DNA of 64,000 nt from Amycolatopsis eburnea (GCF_003937945.1 NZ_RSEC01000032.1:248001-312000), one strand, 5' to 3'. Positions 26,147 through 35,586 are shown, numbered from the stretch's first letter. Numbers and translations: made by a program. The notes: generated by a model from the letters alone, not told the origin.

Positions 26147-27145
26147 CTACCCGGCTTGGGCGGCCAGTTCGCCGCGGAACGTCGAGCGGTACGCGCTCGG
26201 CGACACCCCGAGGGCCGCCTGGAAGTGCTGGCGCAGGGACGCCGCCGTGCCGAAGCCTGCCTCAGTGGCGACGCGGTCGACCGCGAGGTCGGTTTCCTCG
26301 AGGAGCTGGCGGGCGCGCTCGACGCGTTGCTGGGTCAGCCACTGCAGGGCCGAGATACCGACTTCCTCGCGGAAGCGGCGGGTGAACGTGCGGGTGCTCA
26401 TCGCCTCGCGGGCGGCGAGCTCGCGCAGGGTCAGCGGCCGGTGCAGGTTCTCCAGCGCCCACGCGCGGGCTTCCTTCGTCGACGACGTGCTCGGCTCGGG
26501 AACCAGGCGGCGGACGAACTGGGCCTGGCCGCCCTCGCGGTGCGGGGAGACGACCGTGCCGCGGGCGACCTCGTTGGCCACGGCCGCGCCGTGGTCGCGC
26601 CGGATCATGTGCAGCACCAGGTCGATGCCGGCGGCGACACCCGCCGAAGTGAGGACGTCGCCGTCGTCGGTGTAGAGCACGCAGGGGTCGACGTCGACCT
26701 CGGGGAAGCGGTCCTGCAGTTCCTCGGCGGAGCGCCAGTGGGTGGTGGCCGGGCGGCCGTCGAGGAGGCCGGCCGCGGCGAGCACGAACGCGCCGGTGCA
26801 GATCGACGCGATCCGCGCGTGCCGCGGGATGCGGGCGAGCGCGGCCTTGAGCGGCGGGGTCAGCACGCGGGCCATCGGCTCGTACTCGGCCCGGGACGCG
26901 GGGACGATCACCGTGTCCGCCTCGGCGAGCGCCTCGGGACCGCGGTCGACCGGGATGGTGAAGTCCGAGTCGGTGCGCACCGGGCCGGGCTCGAGCGTGC
27001 AGGTCACGACCTCGTACAGCGGCTCGCCGGAGGCCGACCGCGCCTGCCCGAACAGCCGGTGGACGATGCCCAGCTCGATCACGAGCATGCCGTGGCGGAC
27101 CAGGACGGCGACGTGGTGGCGGTTCGGGTGCGCGAATTCGGCCAT
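26147..27145 (-). CDS. GlxA/FtrA-type AraC regulator with DJ-1/PfpI sensor domain
   Basis: 332 residues from ATG 27145 (the frame is open 9 codons earlier). N-terminal DJ-1/PfpI-like domain (about 10-185) has the nucleophile-elbow region ASICTGAFVLAAAGLLDGRPATTHW. The C-terminal AraC double HTH is at about 225-325 (LTLRELAAREAMSTRTFTRRF, VDRVATEAGFGTAASLRQHF). Divergent from a flavodoxin-fold quinone reductase, 71 bp away, its likely target. Confidence 0.92.
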   Translation of the reverse strand: MAEFAHPNRHHVAVLVRHGMLVIELGIVHRLFGQARSASGEPLYEVVTCTLEPGPVRTDSDFTIPVDRGPEALAEADTVIVPASRAEYEPMARVLTPPLKAALARIPRHARIASICTGAFVLAAAGLLDGRPATTHWRSAEELQDRFPEVDVDPCVLYTDDGDVLTSAGVAAGIDLVLHMIRRDHGAAVANEVARGTVVSPHREGGQAQFVRRLVPEPSTSSTKEARAWALENLHRPLTLRELAAREAMSTRTFTRRFREEVGISALQWLTQQRVERARQLLEETDLAVDRVATEAGFGTAASLRQHFQAALGVSPSAYRSTFRGELAAQAG

Positions 27146-27216
27146 GGCCCGATTCTTGCACAGGTTGGCCATCGGGCCACTCGAATCGGCTCGCCGAGGA
27201 CGTGACCATCGAGGTC

Positions 27217-27993
27217 ATGAACGTCTTGTGGGTATTCGCGCATCCCGAACCGCGCTCGCTGAGCGGGGCCCTCCGCGACGACGGGGTCCGGACGCTCCGG
27301 GAGCTCGGGCACGACGTCCGGGAGTCGGACCTGTACGCGATGAAGTGGAACCCGGTGGTCGACGCCGCCGACTTCGGGGCCGAGGCCGGGGACGAGCGGC
27401 TGGTCGTCGGGGCGACGTCGGCCCGGGCGCACGCGCGGGGCGAACTCAGCGCGGACATCGTCGCCGAGCAGGAAAAGCTGGACTGGGCGGACGCCGTCGT
27501 CGTGCAGTTCCCGCTGTGGTGGTACGGCCTGCCGGCGATCCTGAAGGGCTGGTTCGACCGCGTTTTCGTGAAGGGGTTCGGGTACGGCGTCCGCGGCGAG
27601 GACGGCCGGACGCTGCGCTACGGCGAAGGCCGGCTCGCGGGCAAGCGCGCGGTGGTGGTGCTCACCGCGGGTGCCCGCGAGCCGGCCATGGGGCCGCGTG
27701 GCGTGAACGGCGCGCTGGCCGACGTCCTGTTCCCGCTGCACCACGGGACGCTGTTCTACGCCGGGATGTCCGTGCTGCCACCGGTTCCGGTCTTCGGCGC
27801 CGACCGGGTGTCCGACGCCGAGTTCGCCGAAGCCCGCGAACTACTGCGAACCCGCCTCAGCGCCCTCGAAACGACCGAGCCGATCCCCTTCCGCACGCAG
27901 AACGGCGGCGACTACGACGACGACCTCGTCCTCCGCCCCGATCGCGCGCCAAGCGAGACCGGGCTCGCCGCGCACCTCACGCGGGCAGGGTGA
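27217..27993 (+). CDS. NAD(P)H:quinone oxidoreductase, flavodoxin fold
   Basis: 258 residues from ATG 27217 (GAGG 2-5 nt upstream; GTG 27202 is an alternative). Motifs: [17 protein letters not shown] (FMN phosphate region), [24 protein letters not shown] and VVVLTAGA, as in the KefF/NQO1/MdaB family. Probably reduces quinones or azo compounds. Controlled by the divergent AraC-type regulator. The 3' end overlaps the convergent SDR gene by 17 nt. Confidence 0.9.
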   Translation: MNVLWVFAHPEPRSLSGALRDDGVRTLRELGHDVRESDLYAMKWNPVVDAADFGAEAGDERLVVGATSARAHARGELSADIVAEQEKLDWADAVVVQFPLWWYGLPAILKGWFDRVFVKGFGYGVRGEDGRTLRYGEGRLAGKRAVVVLTAGAREPAMGPRGVNGALADVLFPLHHGTLFYAGMSVLPPVPVFGADRVSDAEFAEARELLRTRLSALETTEPIPFRTQNGGDYDDDLVLRPDRAPSETGLAAHLTRAG

Positions 27994-28726
27994 GGCGCTG
28001 GCCGAGACCGCCGTCCACCGGGAGGTCGGCGCCGGTGGTGAACGTCGCCTCGAACGCCAGGAACAACACCGCCGCCGCCACCTCCTCGGACGTCGCATGG
28101 CGCTTCAACGGGGTGATCTCGTCGCCCGCCGCCTTGAACTCCGCCAGAACCTCGGCCGGGACGCCGGTGACGCCCATCGTCGGGGTGTCCGTGTAGCCCG
28201 GGCTGACCACGTTGACCCGAATCCCGCGGGGCGCCAGCTCGGCCGCGTACGTGCGCGCGAACGACCGCACCGCCGCCTTCGCCGCCGAGTACGGGCCCAT
28301 CCCGGCGATCCCGGCCTCGGCCGCGACCGACGTCGTGAAGACGAACGAACCACCAGGACGCACCAGCGGCGCCAGCTTCTGCGCCGTGAAGTACGCGCCC
28401 TTGGTGTTGACGTCGAAGGTGCGGTCGTAGACCTCGGGCGTCGCGGCGTCCCACGGCGTCAGCGTCGCGAAGCCGACGTTGACGAACACCAGGTCCAGCT
28501 CGCCGAGCGTCGAAGCGGCGACCGCGCCCAGCTCGTCGACGTCGGCCAGGCGGGCCGCGTCGGACGACAGCAGGTGGGCCTTGCCCGGCAGCTTCCCTTC
28601 GAGCGGCGAGACGTCGCGGCCGGTCAGCAGCACCTCGGCGCCGCCGTCGAGCAGGGCGCGCACCACCGCCAGGCCCATGCCGTGCGTGCCGCCGGTGACG
28701 ACGGCCTTCTTCCCCAGGTACTTCAC
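27977..28726 (-). CDS. Classical short-chain dehydrogenase/reductase
   Basis: 249 residues from GTG 28726 with GGAG 6-9 nt upstream. Cofactor motif [18 protein letters not shown], catalytic Ser in [11 protein letters not shown] and YSAAK (Tyr/Lys). The C-terminal [10 protein letters not shown] is typical. NADP(H) is likely. It overlaps the imine-reductase-like gene by 4 nt and is co-transcribed with it; an HxlR regulator is divergent from that operon. Confidence 0.92.
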   Translation of the reverse strand: MKYLGKKAVVTGGTHGMGLAVVRALLDGGAEVLLTGRDVSPLEGKLPGKAHLLSSDAARLADVDELGAVAASTLGELDLVFVNVGFATLTPWDAATPEVYDRTFDVNTKGAYFTAQKLAPLVRPGGSFVFTTSVAAEAGIAGMGPYSAAKAAVRSFARTYAAELAPRGIRVNVVSPGYTDTPTMGVTGVPAEVLAEFKAAGDEITPLKRHATSEEVAAAVLFLAFEATFTTGADLPVDGGLGQRLTLPA

Positions 28727-29589
28727 CGGATCTCCTCGATGACGCTCGCGATCGCGTGCGCGCCGTGGCCCGCCGCCACCGCGCGGTCGAACAACGCCCG
28801 CAGGGTCGCGGGCACCTCCGTGCCGATGCCCTGTGCGCGGCTCGTCTCGACGAGCATCGCGAGGCCGGCCGCGTTGATGTCCAAAGCGGACACGTCGGTT
28901 TCGTAGTCGCCGCTGGCCACCTGCGCGCCGATCCCGGCCAGGAAGCCGCCGACCGAGGACAGCCAGTCCAGGGCCATCGGCGTGAACTCCGCCGGGGTGA
29001 CGCCTTCGCTGCCGACCAGGGCGAGCGCGTGCAGGTAGCCGCCCATCGCCGACCACATCATCCCGAGCAGCGCCAGGTCGTACAGCGCCGCCATGCCGGC
29101 GTCCTCGCCGAGGAACACCGGCTCGCCGAGCACTTCCAGGACGTCCCGCCGCGCCGCGAACGCCGTTTCCGAACCGCTGTAGAGGATCCGCGCGCCCGGC
29201 GTCCCGATGCCCTGCGGCACCGCCATGATGACGCCGTCCACGTAGTCGACGCCTTCCGAGGCCGCCCACTTCGCGGCGCCGCGGGCCTGCTCCGGCGTCC
29301 CGGACGTGAGGTTCACCAGCGTCCGGCCCCGCAGCGAAGCCGCGTCCAGCACCGGTTGCTGGCTTTCGTACGTGGACAGGCAGCTGATGACCACGTCCGC
29401 CGCGGCCGCCTCCGAAGGCGTGGCCGCGAGCCGGGCGCCGCGGTCGAGCAGTGGGCCGGCCTTGAGCGGCGACCGGTTCCACACCGAGACGTCGTGTCCC
29501 GCCCCCAAGAGCGCGCCGGCGAGGGCGGCGCCCATCCGCCCCAGGCCGAGCACGCCCACCTGTTTCTTGCTTTCTCCCATGGGTTCCAT
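28723..29589 (-). CDS. Imine reductase-like NADP-binding protein
   Basis: 288 residues (ATG 29589; ATG 29580 is an alternative). N-terminal 6-phosphogluconate-dehydrogenase-type Rossmann domain [35 protein letters not shown]. The inter-domain and C-terminal motifs [12 protein letters not shown] and [21 protein letters not shown] are as in actinomycete imine reductases. Likely reduces imines or related C=N/C=O substrates; the natural substrate is unknown. First gene of an operon with the SDR, divergent from hxlR. Confidence 0.85.
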   Translation of the reverse strand: MEPMGESKKQVGVLGLGRMGAALAGALLGAGHDVSVWNRSPLKAGPLLDRGARLAATPSEAAAADVVISCLSTYESQQPVLDAASLRGRTLVNLTSGTPEQARGAAKWAASEGVDYVDGVIMAVPQGIGTPGARILYSGSETAFAARRDVLEVLGEPVFLGEDAGMAALYDLALLGMMWSAMGGYLHALALVGSEGVTPAEFTPMALDWLSSVGGFLAGIGAQVASGDYETDVSALDINAAGLAMLVETSRAQGIGTEVPATLRALFDRAVAAGHGAHAIASVIEEIR

Positions 29590-29617
29590 GCTGCGGGTAG
29601 CGCTTTACACTGGACAA

Positions 29618-29640
29618 GTACCGACTAATAAGTCAGGTAC
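29618..29640. promoter_or_regulatory. Candidate HxlR operator
   Basis: GTACC-GACT-AATA-AGTC-A-GGTAC, an imperfect dyad (one-base bulge) in the 74-bp gap between the divergent imine-reductase-like and HxlR genes. Its position allows control of both directions. Confidence 0.5.
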
Positions 29641-29663
29641 CCACCAAAAAGTAAGGATCGCGC

Positions 29664-30029
29664 ATGCAGCCTCGGACGTACCGCTGCGGACTGGACGCGG
29701 CCGTCGACGTGATCGGCGGGCGCTGGAAGGCCCTGATCCTGTGGGCGCTGCACGCCGAGCCGCTGCGGTTCGGCGAGCTGAAGCGGAAGGTCGCCGGGAT
29801 CAGCGAGAAGATGCTCATCCAGGCGCTGCGGGAGCTGGAGGCGGACGAGGTCGTGCACCGCGAGGTGTTCCACGAGGTCCCGCCGAAGGTCGAGTATTCG
29901 CTGACCGGGCTGGGTCAGCGGCTGAACACCGCGTTGCTGCCGCTGGGCGACTGGGGCGAAGAGAACATGGCAGGCATCGCGAAGCGCCGCGGCGTCACAC
30001 CGGCGCCCCCGCATACGGCTTCAGCGTGA
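29664..30029 (+). CDS. HxlR-family transcriptional regulator
   Basis: 121 residues: a single winged HTH, CGLDAAVDVIGGRWKALILWAL, LRFGELKRKVAGISEKMLIQALREL, VPPKVEYSLTGLGQRL. AAGGA lies 7 nt upstream of ATG 29664. The Cys at the N-terminus is common in redox- or quinone-responsive HxlR members. Probably controls the divergent IRED-SDR operon. The 3' end overlaps the convergent monooxygenase gene by 35 nt. Confidence 0.93.
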   Translation: MQPRTYRCGLDAAVDVIGGRWKALILWALHAEPLRFGELKRKVAGISEKMLIQALRELEADEVVHREVFHEVPPKVEYSLTGLGQRLNTALLPLGDWGEENMAGIAKRRGVTPAPPHTASA

Positions 30030-31179
30030 TCGCGTTGCCCGCCTTGAGCGGCAGCTCCTCGATCAGCTTGCGCCACGGCAGGTACGGCAGCAGCTTGTAG
30101 TTGAGGTTGCGGAACTTCAGCCACGCGCGCGTCGGCGGGACGAACCACTTCCCGTTGCCCTCGGCCAGTTTCTGGCACGCGTCGACGAAGGGCCGCATTT
30201 CGCGTTCGTACGCGGCGAACGCCGTTTCGTGCGACGCCGAAGCCAGCTCGCCCGCCAGCACGTACGCGCCGACGACCGCCAGGCTCGTGCCCATCCCCGA
30301 AAGCGGCGCGGCGCAGTAGGCGGCGTCACCGACCAGCGCGACGCGGCCGCGCGCGTACGAGCCGAGCTTGATCTGGCTCGCCGAGTCGAAGTAGAAGTCC
30401 GGCGCCGCGCGCATGGCGTCGAGAAGCGCGGTTGTCTCCCAGCCGACGCCGGCGAACCGCTCCTCGACGATCCGGCGCTGCTGCTCGACGTCGCGGTGGT
30501 CGTGGTCGAGCCGGTCGGCGCCGAACCAGAACATCACCTTGGCTTCGTTGTTGTCCCGCGCGCTGTAGACGCCGACCGTGCGGTTGGGTTCGTTGTAGAA
30601 GCGGCCGGTGTGGTCGAGCCCGAGGTGGTTGGGCACGGTGCAGATCGAGACGTAGTAGCCGAGGTCGTGGCGGAACTCGCGCTCGTCGCCGAAGACCAGC
30701 GAGCGCACGTTCGAGTGCAGCCCGTCGGCGCCGATGACCAGGTCGAACTCGCGGGGTTCGCCGTGCGCGAAGGTCACCGCGACGCCGTCGCCGTGCTCGG
30801 TGATGCCGGTGATCGAGTCGCCGAAGACGTACTCGGTGTCGTCCTTCGTGGCGTCGTACAGGATGCGCGAGAGGTCGCCGCGCAGGATCTCCAGCTCGCC
30901 GCTCTGGTACGTCGACGGCGTGACGACCAGCGGCCGGTCGTCACCGTCCACATAGGTCACGTCGCCCATCCGCGTCGCGGCCGCTTCGACCGCGCCGCGC
31001 AGGCCCATGCGGTCGAGGACCCGCAGCGAAGCACCGCGGAAGTCGACCGCGTAGCCGCCGTCACGCAGTTCGGGTGCGCGTTCGACGACCGTCGGCGTGA
31101 AGCCGTACCGGTGGAGCCAGAAGGCGAGGGCGGGGCCGGCGACGCTCGCGCCGGAGATGAGGACTCGTCGGTTCGTCAT
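29995..31179 (-). CDS. Class A FAD-dependent monooxygenase
   Basis: 394 residues. FAD-binding motif VLISGASVAGPALAFWLHRYGF, the DG motif FDLVIGADGLHSNVRSLVFG and the GD motif GRVALVGDAAYCAAPLSGMGTSLA are all present, as in PHBH- and TetX-like hydroxylases. Substrate unknown; antibiotic or aromatic hydroxylation is possible. Divergent from a TetR gene 73 bp away, its likely regulator. Confidence 0.92.
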   Translation of the reverse strand: MTNRRVLISGASVAGPALAFWLHRYGFTPTVVERAPELRDGGYAVDFRGASLRVLDRMGLRGAVEAAATRMGDVTYVDGDDRPLVVTPSTYQSGELEILRGDLSRILYDATKDDTEYVFGDSITGITEHGDGVAVTFAHGEPREFDLVIGADGLHSNVRSLVFGDEREFRHDLGYYVSICTVPNHLGLDHTGRFYNEPNRTVGVYSARDNNEAKVMFWFGADRLDHDHRDVEQQRRIVEERFAGVGWETTALLDAMRAAPDFYFDSASQIKLGSYARGRVALVGDAAYCAAPLSGMGTSLAVVGAYVLAGELASASHETAFAAYEREMRPFVDACQKLAEGNGKWFVPPTRAWLKFRNLNYKLLPYLPWRKLIEELPLKAGNAITLKPYAGAPV

Positions 31180-31200
31180 GCCGAGAACGGTAACCCCGAT

Positions 31201-31233
31201 TTGGGCGATCGCGCAAGACGTTCGCCTAAGGCG
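31201..31233. promoter_or_regulatory. Candidate TetR operators between monooxygenase and tetR
   Basis: Two dyads: TTGGGCGATCGCGCAA (31201-31216, 14 of 16 symmetric) and CGCC-TAA-GGCG (31223-31233, perfect). Both lie in the 73-bp divergent region between the FAD monooxygenase and the TetR gene. Confidence 0.5.
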
Positions 31234-31252
31234 TTCGTGCTAGGCTGCGGGC

Positions 31253-31825
31253 ATGGGAAACCGGGAAGCGCTCCTGACCGGCGCGAAGCAGTGCCTGAAC
31301 GAGAAGGGCTACGCCCGCACGACCGTCCGGGACCTGGCCTCGGCGGCGAACGTGAGCATGGCCGCGATCGGGTACCACTTCGGCTCACGCGAAGCGCTGC
31401 TCAACGCGGCCCTGATCGAGGCGAACGAAGAATGGGGCGAGACCCTGGCCGCGACGCTGCGGGTGGAGACGCCCGCGGGCACGTCGCCTGCCGAGCGGTT
31501 CGAGCTGATCTGGCAGCGCGTCATCGAGTCGTTCCCCGAGCACCGCCGGATGTGGGCGATGACGTTCGAGGCGTACGCGCAGCCGGACCTCGACGACGAC
31601 GTCCGCGCGCAGCTGGCGAACGCCCTCGAGCAGGCCCGCGACGGCCTGGCGAACCTCTTCCAGGGGCTCGACGACGGCAGCGCCGAGGCCCGGGCCGCCG
31701 GCACGGTGCACCAGGCCCTGCTCTCGGGCGTGATGCTCCAGTGGCTGATCGACCCGGGCCACGCGCCGTCGGGCGCCGACCTCGTCGAGGGCCTGCGCCT
31801 GATCGCGAAGGCCGTCCTGGACTGA
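31253..31825 (+). CDS. TetR-family repressor
   Basis: 190 residues. HTH: LNEKGYARTTVRDLASAANVSMAAIGYHFGSREALL. The C-terminal domain is helical and normal length. No clear ribosome site before ATG 31253; translation may be leaderless. Likely represses itself and the divergent monooxygenase through the dyads at 31201-31233. Confidence 0.9.
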   Translation: MGNREALLTGAKQCLNEKGYARTTVRDLASAANVSMAAIGYHFGSREALLNAALIEANEEWGETLAATLRVETPAGTSPAERFELIWQRVIESFPEHRRMWAMTFEAYAQPDLDDDVRAQLANALEQARDGLANLFQGLDDGSAEARAAGTVHQALLSGVMLQWLIDPGHAPSGADLVEGLRLIAKAVLD

Positions 31826-31829
31826 CCCG

Positions 31830-31916
31830 AGCGCCCCAATGTGGCCTTGGTTGCGTCTCACGCACCGAAGGCCGCCTTGGGTGCGTCAGACGCACCGAAG
31901 GCCAAATTGGGGCGCT
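31830..31916. repeat. 87-bp nested inverted-repeat element between convergent genes
   Basis: The segment runs from AGCGCCCCAAT to ATTGGGGCGCT, and the two ~43-bp halves are imperfect reverse complements of each other. Each half also contains its own hairpin around TGCGTC-N-GACGCA-like cores (GCGTCTCACGC and GGTGCGTCAGACGCACC). It fills the 97-bp gap between convergent tetR and FMN-reductase genes, so it can act as a bidirectional terminator. It looks like a dispersed palindromic (REP/MITE-like) element; genome copy number cannot be seen here. Confidence 0.8.
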
Positions 31917-31922
31917 TGAGAC

Positions 31923-32486
31923 TCAGGCGGTGACCAGGTCCGCGCCGGCGAAGAACGACGGCGCGGCCGCCATCGCGTCCTCGTCCAGCAGCACGTCGCC
32001 GGGGCGGCTGCCGTTGCCGAGCAGCACCCCGCCCCAGTTCATGCCCAGGTACTCCGCGCAGAGCTCCAGCGTGCCGATCAGCGGCTGGGCCTCCCGCGCG
32101 GTTTCACTCAGCACGCTGACGCCCCACAGCGACTTCCCGCGCATCCGCGGCTTGAACTCCACCGGCAGGCGCATCCACCCGGACCAGTAGTCGAGGTAGA
32201 GCTTCACGCTCGCCGCGACCGAGTACCAGTACACCGGCGACACGATCACGATGTCGGTCGCGGCGAAGGTGGCGTCCATCAGCAGCTGCTCGTTCTCGCC
32301 CGGCTCGGGGTGCGAACCGGCGCCGTGGCGGCGGTCCTCGAACGGCGGCAGCGGCACCTCCGGCAGCCGGATCCAGCACTGCTCGACGTCCGCGGGCAGC
32401 GCCTTCGCCGCCCGCCGGGCCAGCATCTCCGTGTTTCCGCCGGCCCGCGCGGCACCCACCAGGAACAGGAAGCTGCGGTCACTCAT
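31923..32486 (-). CDS. NADPH-dependent FMN reductase-like flavoprotein
   Basis: 187 residues from ATG 32486, GGAGGGG 7-13 nt upstream. Flavodoxin-like fold: FLFLVGAARAGGNTEMLARRA (phosphate loop), ATDIVIVSPVYWYSVAASVKLYLDYW, and GKSLWGVSVLSE. Likely an FMN-dependent quinone, nitro or azo reductase. Divergent from a MarR gene, its probable regulator. Confidence 0.9.
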   Translation of the reverse strand: MSDRSFLFLVGAARAGGNTEMLARRAAKALPADVEQCWIRLPEVPLPPFEDRRHGAGSHPEPGENEQLLMDATFAATDIVIVSPVYWYSVAASVKLYLDYWSGWMRLPVEFKPRMRGKSLWGVSVLSETAREAQPLIGTLELCAEYLGMNWGGVLLGNGSRPGDVLLDEDAMAAAPSFFAGADLVTA

Positions 32487-32505
32487 GTCCGAACCCCTCC
32501 AGTTA

Positions 32506-32523
32506 TTTGCATGTACATATAAA
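32506..32523. promoter_or_regulatory. Candidate MarR operator
   Basis: TTTGCATGTACATATAAA: 14 of 18 positions symmetric around the perfect core ATGTACAT. It is unusually AT-rich for this genome and lies in the divergent region between the FMN-reductase and MarR genes. Confidence 0.6.
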
Positions 32524-32564
32524 GACTGCCCATGGACTATCCTGGCGTCAAGAGGAGGCCGGAA

Positions 32565-32981
32565 ATGACTGTCGACGAACAGGCGTGGGGACGCGTCCTC
32601 GTGCTGCACGCCCGGATCGAGCAGGACCTCGCCAAGGCCCTGCAGCGGCGCCACGGGCTCGGCCTGTCCGAGTACCGCGCGCTCGGCAAGCTGGTCGCCG
32701 GACCGCGCGGCGGCCTGCGGATGCAGGAGCTCGCCGACGCGATCGGGCTCAACCAGAGCTCGGTCAGCCGGATGTGCGCCCGCCTCGAGGACGCCGGCCT
32801 GACCATCCGCGACCTGTGCGAAGACGACCGCCGCGGCGTCTACTCGGTGATCACCGACACCGGCCGCAAGCGCTACGCCGAAACCGAGCCGACGTACTGC
32901 GCGGTGCTGCGGACGGCGCTCGACAAGGCCGCGAGCGACCCGGAGCTGGCCGCCGCGGTCGCCGCCGTCCGCGGCGCTTGA
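32565..32981 (+). CDS. MarR-family regulator
   Basis: 138 residues from ATG 32565, AGGAGG 6-12 nt upstream (an upstream in-frame ATG at 32532 lacks one). wHTH: LRMQELADAIGLNQSSVSRMCARLEDAGLTIRDLCEDDRRGVYSVIT split over residues 50-100. Divergent from the FMN reductase, which it probably represses through the dyad at 32506-32523. Confidence 0.92.
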   Translation: MTVDEQAWGRVLVLHARIEQDLAKALQRRHGLGLSEYRALGKLVAGPRGGLRMQELADAIGLNQSSVSRMCARLEDAGLTIRDLCEDDRRGVYSVITDTGRKRYAETEPTYCAVLRTALDKAASDPELAAAVAAVRGA

Positions 32982-33012
32982 CCCTTATATGCCTCGGTGG
33001 TTATATACAGGC

Positions 33013-33804
33013 ATGCCCGCGAAACTGCTGACCGACGAGGACCGCCCCGCCCTCCGGCTGGAACGCCGGCTGAAGCACGCGCCCGAGCACGTCTGGCGGG
33101 CCATCACCGATCCGGCCGAACTCGAGCACTGGTTCCCGGCGAAGGTCGACGTCGAACTGCGGGACGGCGGCGCGATCCGGTTCACCTTCCCCGGCGAGGA
33201 CACGTCGACGACCGGCCGGGTCGTCACCGCCGACCCGCCGCGCGAGTTCACGTTCGTCTGGAACGACGACACCCTGCGCTGGCTCATCACCCCGGACGGC
33301 GACGGCTGCCTCCTGGAGTTCACGCACACCTTCGGCCGCGGCGAGCCGGCGATCGCGAAGCTGGCCGCGGGCCGCACCGCCGCCGGCTGGGACGTCTGCC
33401 TGGACGCCCTCGACGCGCGGCTGTCCGGCCGCGACGCCGAACAGCCGTCGGACTGGCACGCCCGCATGGCGTCCTATGTGGACGAATTCGGCCTCGGCGA
33501 GGGCGAGGTCCTCGCCGGCGGGACCATCCGCTTCCGCCGCGACCTGGTCTGGAAGCCGGTCGACGAGGTCCGGGCGCTGCTGCCCGACGAACCCGGCTGG
33601 CACGTCGTCCAGGATCCCCTCGACGGCACCCGCGTCGAGTTCACCGAGGCGGCCGAGCCCGACGTCGCCACCCAGCTGGCCCGGCGGCACGAGCAGCTCG
33701 ACCAGCTGTTCGCCGCCACGCACGGCGTCACGCTGCCGGAGTGGCCGCCCGAGCGCGTCGAGGCCGTCAGGAAGCACTACGCGGAGCGTCCGACCCAGGG
33801 TTGA
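33013..33804 (+). CDS. SRPBCC/AHSA1-family protein
   Basis: 263 residues. The N-terminal 145 residues are a START-like (AHSA1) domain: ERRLKHAPEHVWRAITDPAELEHWFPA, REFTFVWNDDTLRWLITPDGDGCLLEFTHTF. The remaining 115 residues are a family-specific extension. Such proteins bind hydrophobic ligands or influence stress responses; a role here is unknown. TTATAT occurs at 32985 and 33001, and the second could be a -10 for a leaderless transcript. Confidence 0.88.
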   Translation: MPAKLLTDEDRPALRLERRLKHAPEHVWRAITDPAELEHWFPAKVDVELRDGGAIRFTFPGEDTSTTGRVVTADPPREFTFVWNDDTLRWLITPDGDGCLLEFTHTFGRGEPAIAKLAAGRTAAGWDVCLDALDARLSGRDAEQPSDWHARMASYVDEFGLGEGEVLAGGTIRFRRDLVWKPVDEVRALLPDEPGWHVVQDPLDGTRVEFTEAAEPDVATQLARRHEQLDQLFAATHGVTLPEWPPERVEAVRKHYAERPTQG

Positions 33805-33838
33805 CGCGCGGCGGGCGGGTCCGCATTACGTTCGGTTC

Positions 33839-34942
33839 ATGCGCATCCGCGTGGTTCTCGACGTGCTGGCGGTCCTCGTGCTGGCGATCGGCGCCGGCGG
33901 CAACCTCGCTGCCGGCGCATGGACGCTGCCGCCGTGGCTGCCGCCCTGGCTCGGCTGGGCGATCCTGCTGGCGAGCGTCACCCCGATCCTGCTGCGGCGC
34001 TGGTGGCCGCGGCCCGCCTACGTCCTGTCCCTGGTGCTGACCGCGGCGGCGATCCCGATCGGCGGGCCGGTGCTGGCGGTCGCCGTGGTGGCCGCCGGGT
34101 GCGCGCTGTACACGTTCGTCGTCGACCGCGGCAGCCGCGCCTCGCGGATCGGGTTCGCGGCCGGACTGCTCGGCATCGGCCTGCTCGGCGTCGCGGTGCC
34201 GAACCCGAGCACCGCGACGACGGTGAACTTCGGCGCGTCGGCGCTGATCGTCGGGTTCGCGCTCGGCATCGCCGTCCACGGCCGCCGCGAATACGCCGCG
34301 ATCGAGCGGGAAAACCACGCGCGGGAAGCGGTTTCCGCGGAACGGCTGCGGATCGCGCGGGAGATGCACGACGTCGTCGCGCACAGCATGAGCCTGATCG
34401 CGGTGAAGGCCGCGGTCGGCAACCACGTCGCCCTCGAACAACCCGACCAGGCGCGGGAAGCGTTGCGGGTCATCGAAGACACGAGCCGCGAGACGCTGGC
34501 GGAGCTGCGGCGCGTCCTGGGCGTGCTGCGCGACGGCACCGGCGTCCCGGCGCTGGCGCCCGCGCCGACGCTCGCCGACCTGCGCGCGCTCGCCGACCGC
34601 GCGCAGCTGACCGGCCTGTCGGTCGACCTCGCCGTCGAGGGCCTCGACGAACTGCCGGGCGGCGCCGGCCAGTCGGTGTACCGGATCGTGCAGGAGGCGC
34701 TGACCAACGTGGTCAAGCACGCAGCCGCGACGACGTGCCGGATCCGCGTCACGGGCGGCGACGGCGAAGTGGGCATCGAAGTCCGCGACGACGGCCGCGG
34801 CGGCGTCGCGACCCCGGGCCACGGCCTGATCGGCATGCGCGAGCGCGTGGCCGTCTACGGCGGCGAGTTCTCCGCGGGCCCGGCCGACCACGGCTTCCGC
34901 GTGTTCGCACGGCTGCCGTACGAAACGGCGGTGACCCGATGA
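33839..34942 (+). CDS. Sensor histidine kinase, HisKA_3 type
   Basis: 367 residues from ATG 33839. Four to five N-terminal membrane helices (to about 150), then RLRIAREMHDVVAHSMSLIAVKAA with the phospho-accepting His, IVQEALTNVVKHAAATTC and GLIGMRERVAVYGGEF. DesK-like class. Its stop overlaps the regulator's ATG by 4 nt (ATGA), so the two are coupled. Confidence 0.93.
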   Translation: MRIRVVLDVLAVLVLAIGAGGNLAAGAWTLPPWLPPWLGWAILLASVTPILLRRWWPRPAYVLSLVLTAAAIPIGGPVLAVAVVAAGCALYTFVVDRGSRASRIGFAAGLLGIGLLGVAVPNPSTATTVNFGASALIVGFALGIAVHGRREYAAIERENHAREAVSAERLRIAREMHDVVAHSMSLIAVKAAVGNHVALEQPDQAREALRVIEDTSRETLAELRRVLGVLRDGTGVPALAPAPTLADLRALADRAQLTGLSVDLAVEGLDELPGGAGQSVYRIVQEALTNVVKHAAATTCRIRVTGGDGEVGIEVRDDGRGGVATPGHGLIGMRERVAVYGGEFSAGPADHGFRVFARLPYETAVTR

Positions 34943-35586
34943 CCCGCGTCCTGATCGCCGACGACCAGGCGCTCCTGCGCGGCAGCTTCCGGGTGCTGGT
35001 CGACAGCGCGCCGGGCCTGGAGGTCGTCGGCGAGGCGTCCGACGGCGTCGAGGCGGTCGCCCTGACCCGGCGCGAACAGCCGGACGTCGTGCTCATGGAC
35101 GTCCGGATGCCGTCGATGGACGGGATCGAGGCGACACGGAGGATCTGCGCGGAGAGCGACGTCCGGGTCCTGATGCTGACGACGTTCGACCTCGACGAGT
35201 ACGTCTACGCGGCCTTGCGCGCGGGCGCGAGCGGCTTCCTGCTCAAGGACACCCGCCCGGCGGACCTCCTGGCGGCGATCGAGGTGGTGGCGTCCGGCGA
35301 CGCGCTGCTGGCCCCTTCGGTGACGCGCCGCCTGGTCGCGGAGTTCGCCCGGCTCCCGACGGGCCCGGTGACGCGCTTGGCCGGCGTGACGGCGCGGGAG
35401 CAGGAGGTGCTGACGCTGATCGCGCGAGGGCTGTCGAACGACGAAATCGCGGGCCGCCTGCACCTGGGGATCGCGACGGTGAAGACCCACATCGGCCGGC
35501 TGCTGCACAAACTGGCGGCGCGCGACCGGGCGCAACTGGTGATCGCGGCTTACGAATCGGGATTGATCCGGCCGTCGGCGCAGTAA
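34939..35586 (+). CDS. NarL/LuxR-family response regulator
   Basis: 215 residues; receiver with LIADDQ, phosphoacceptor Asp54 in VLMDVRMPSMDGIEA, FLLKD. LuxR HTH about 148-205 (VTAREQEVLTLIARGLSNDEIAGRL). Cognate to the kinase with which it overlaps. Confidence 0.93.
   Translation: MTRVLIADDQALLRGSFRVLVDSAPGLEVVGEASDGVEAVALTRREQPDVVLMDVRMPSMDGIEATRRICAESDVRVLMLTTFDLDEYVYAALRAGASGFLLKDTRPADLLAAIEVVASGDALLAPSVTRRLVAEFARLPTGPVTRLAGVTAREQEVLTLIARGLSNDEIAGRLHLGIATVKTHIGRLLHKLAARDRAQLVIAAYESGLIRPSAQ

Noticed and set aside
27977..29617. Single 546-codon frame apparently fusing a long N-terminus to the SDR
   Set aside because: The upstream part is the shadow frame of the imine-reductase-like gene; the real SDR starts at GTG 28726 with a ribosome site.
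30229..32190. 653-codon plus-strand frame opposite the FAD monooxygenase
   Set aside because: Shadow frame; it crosses the tetR gene and the inverted-repeat element and has no domain.
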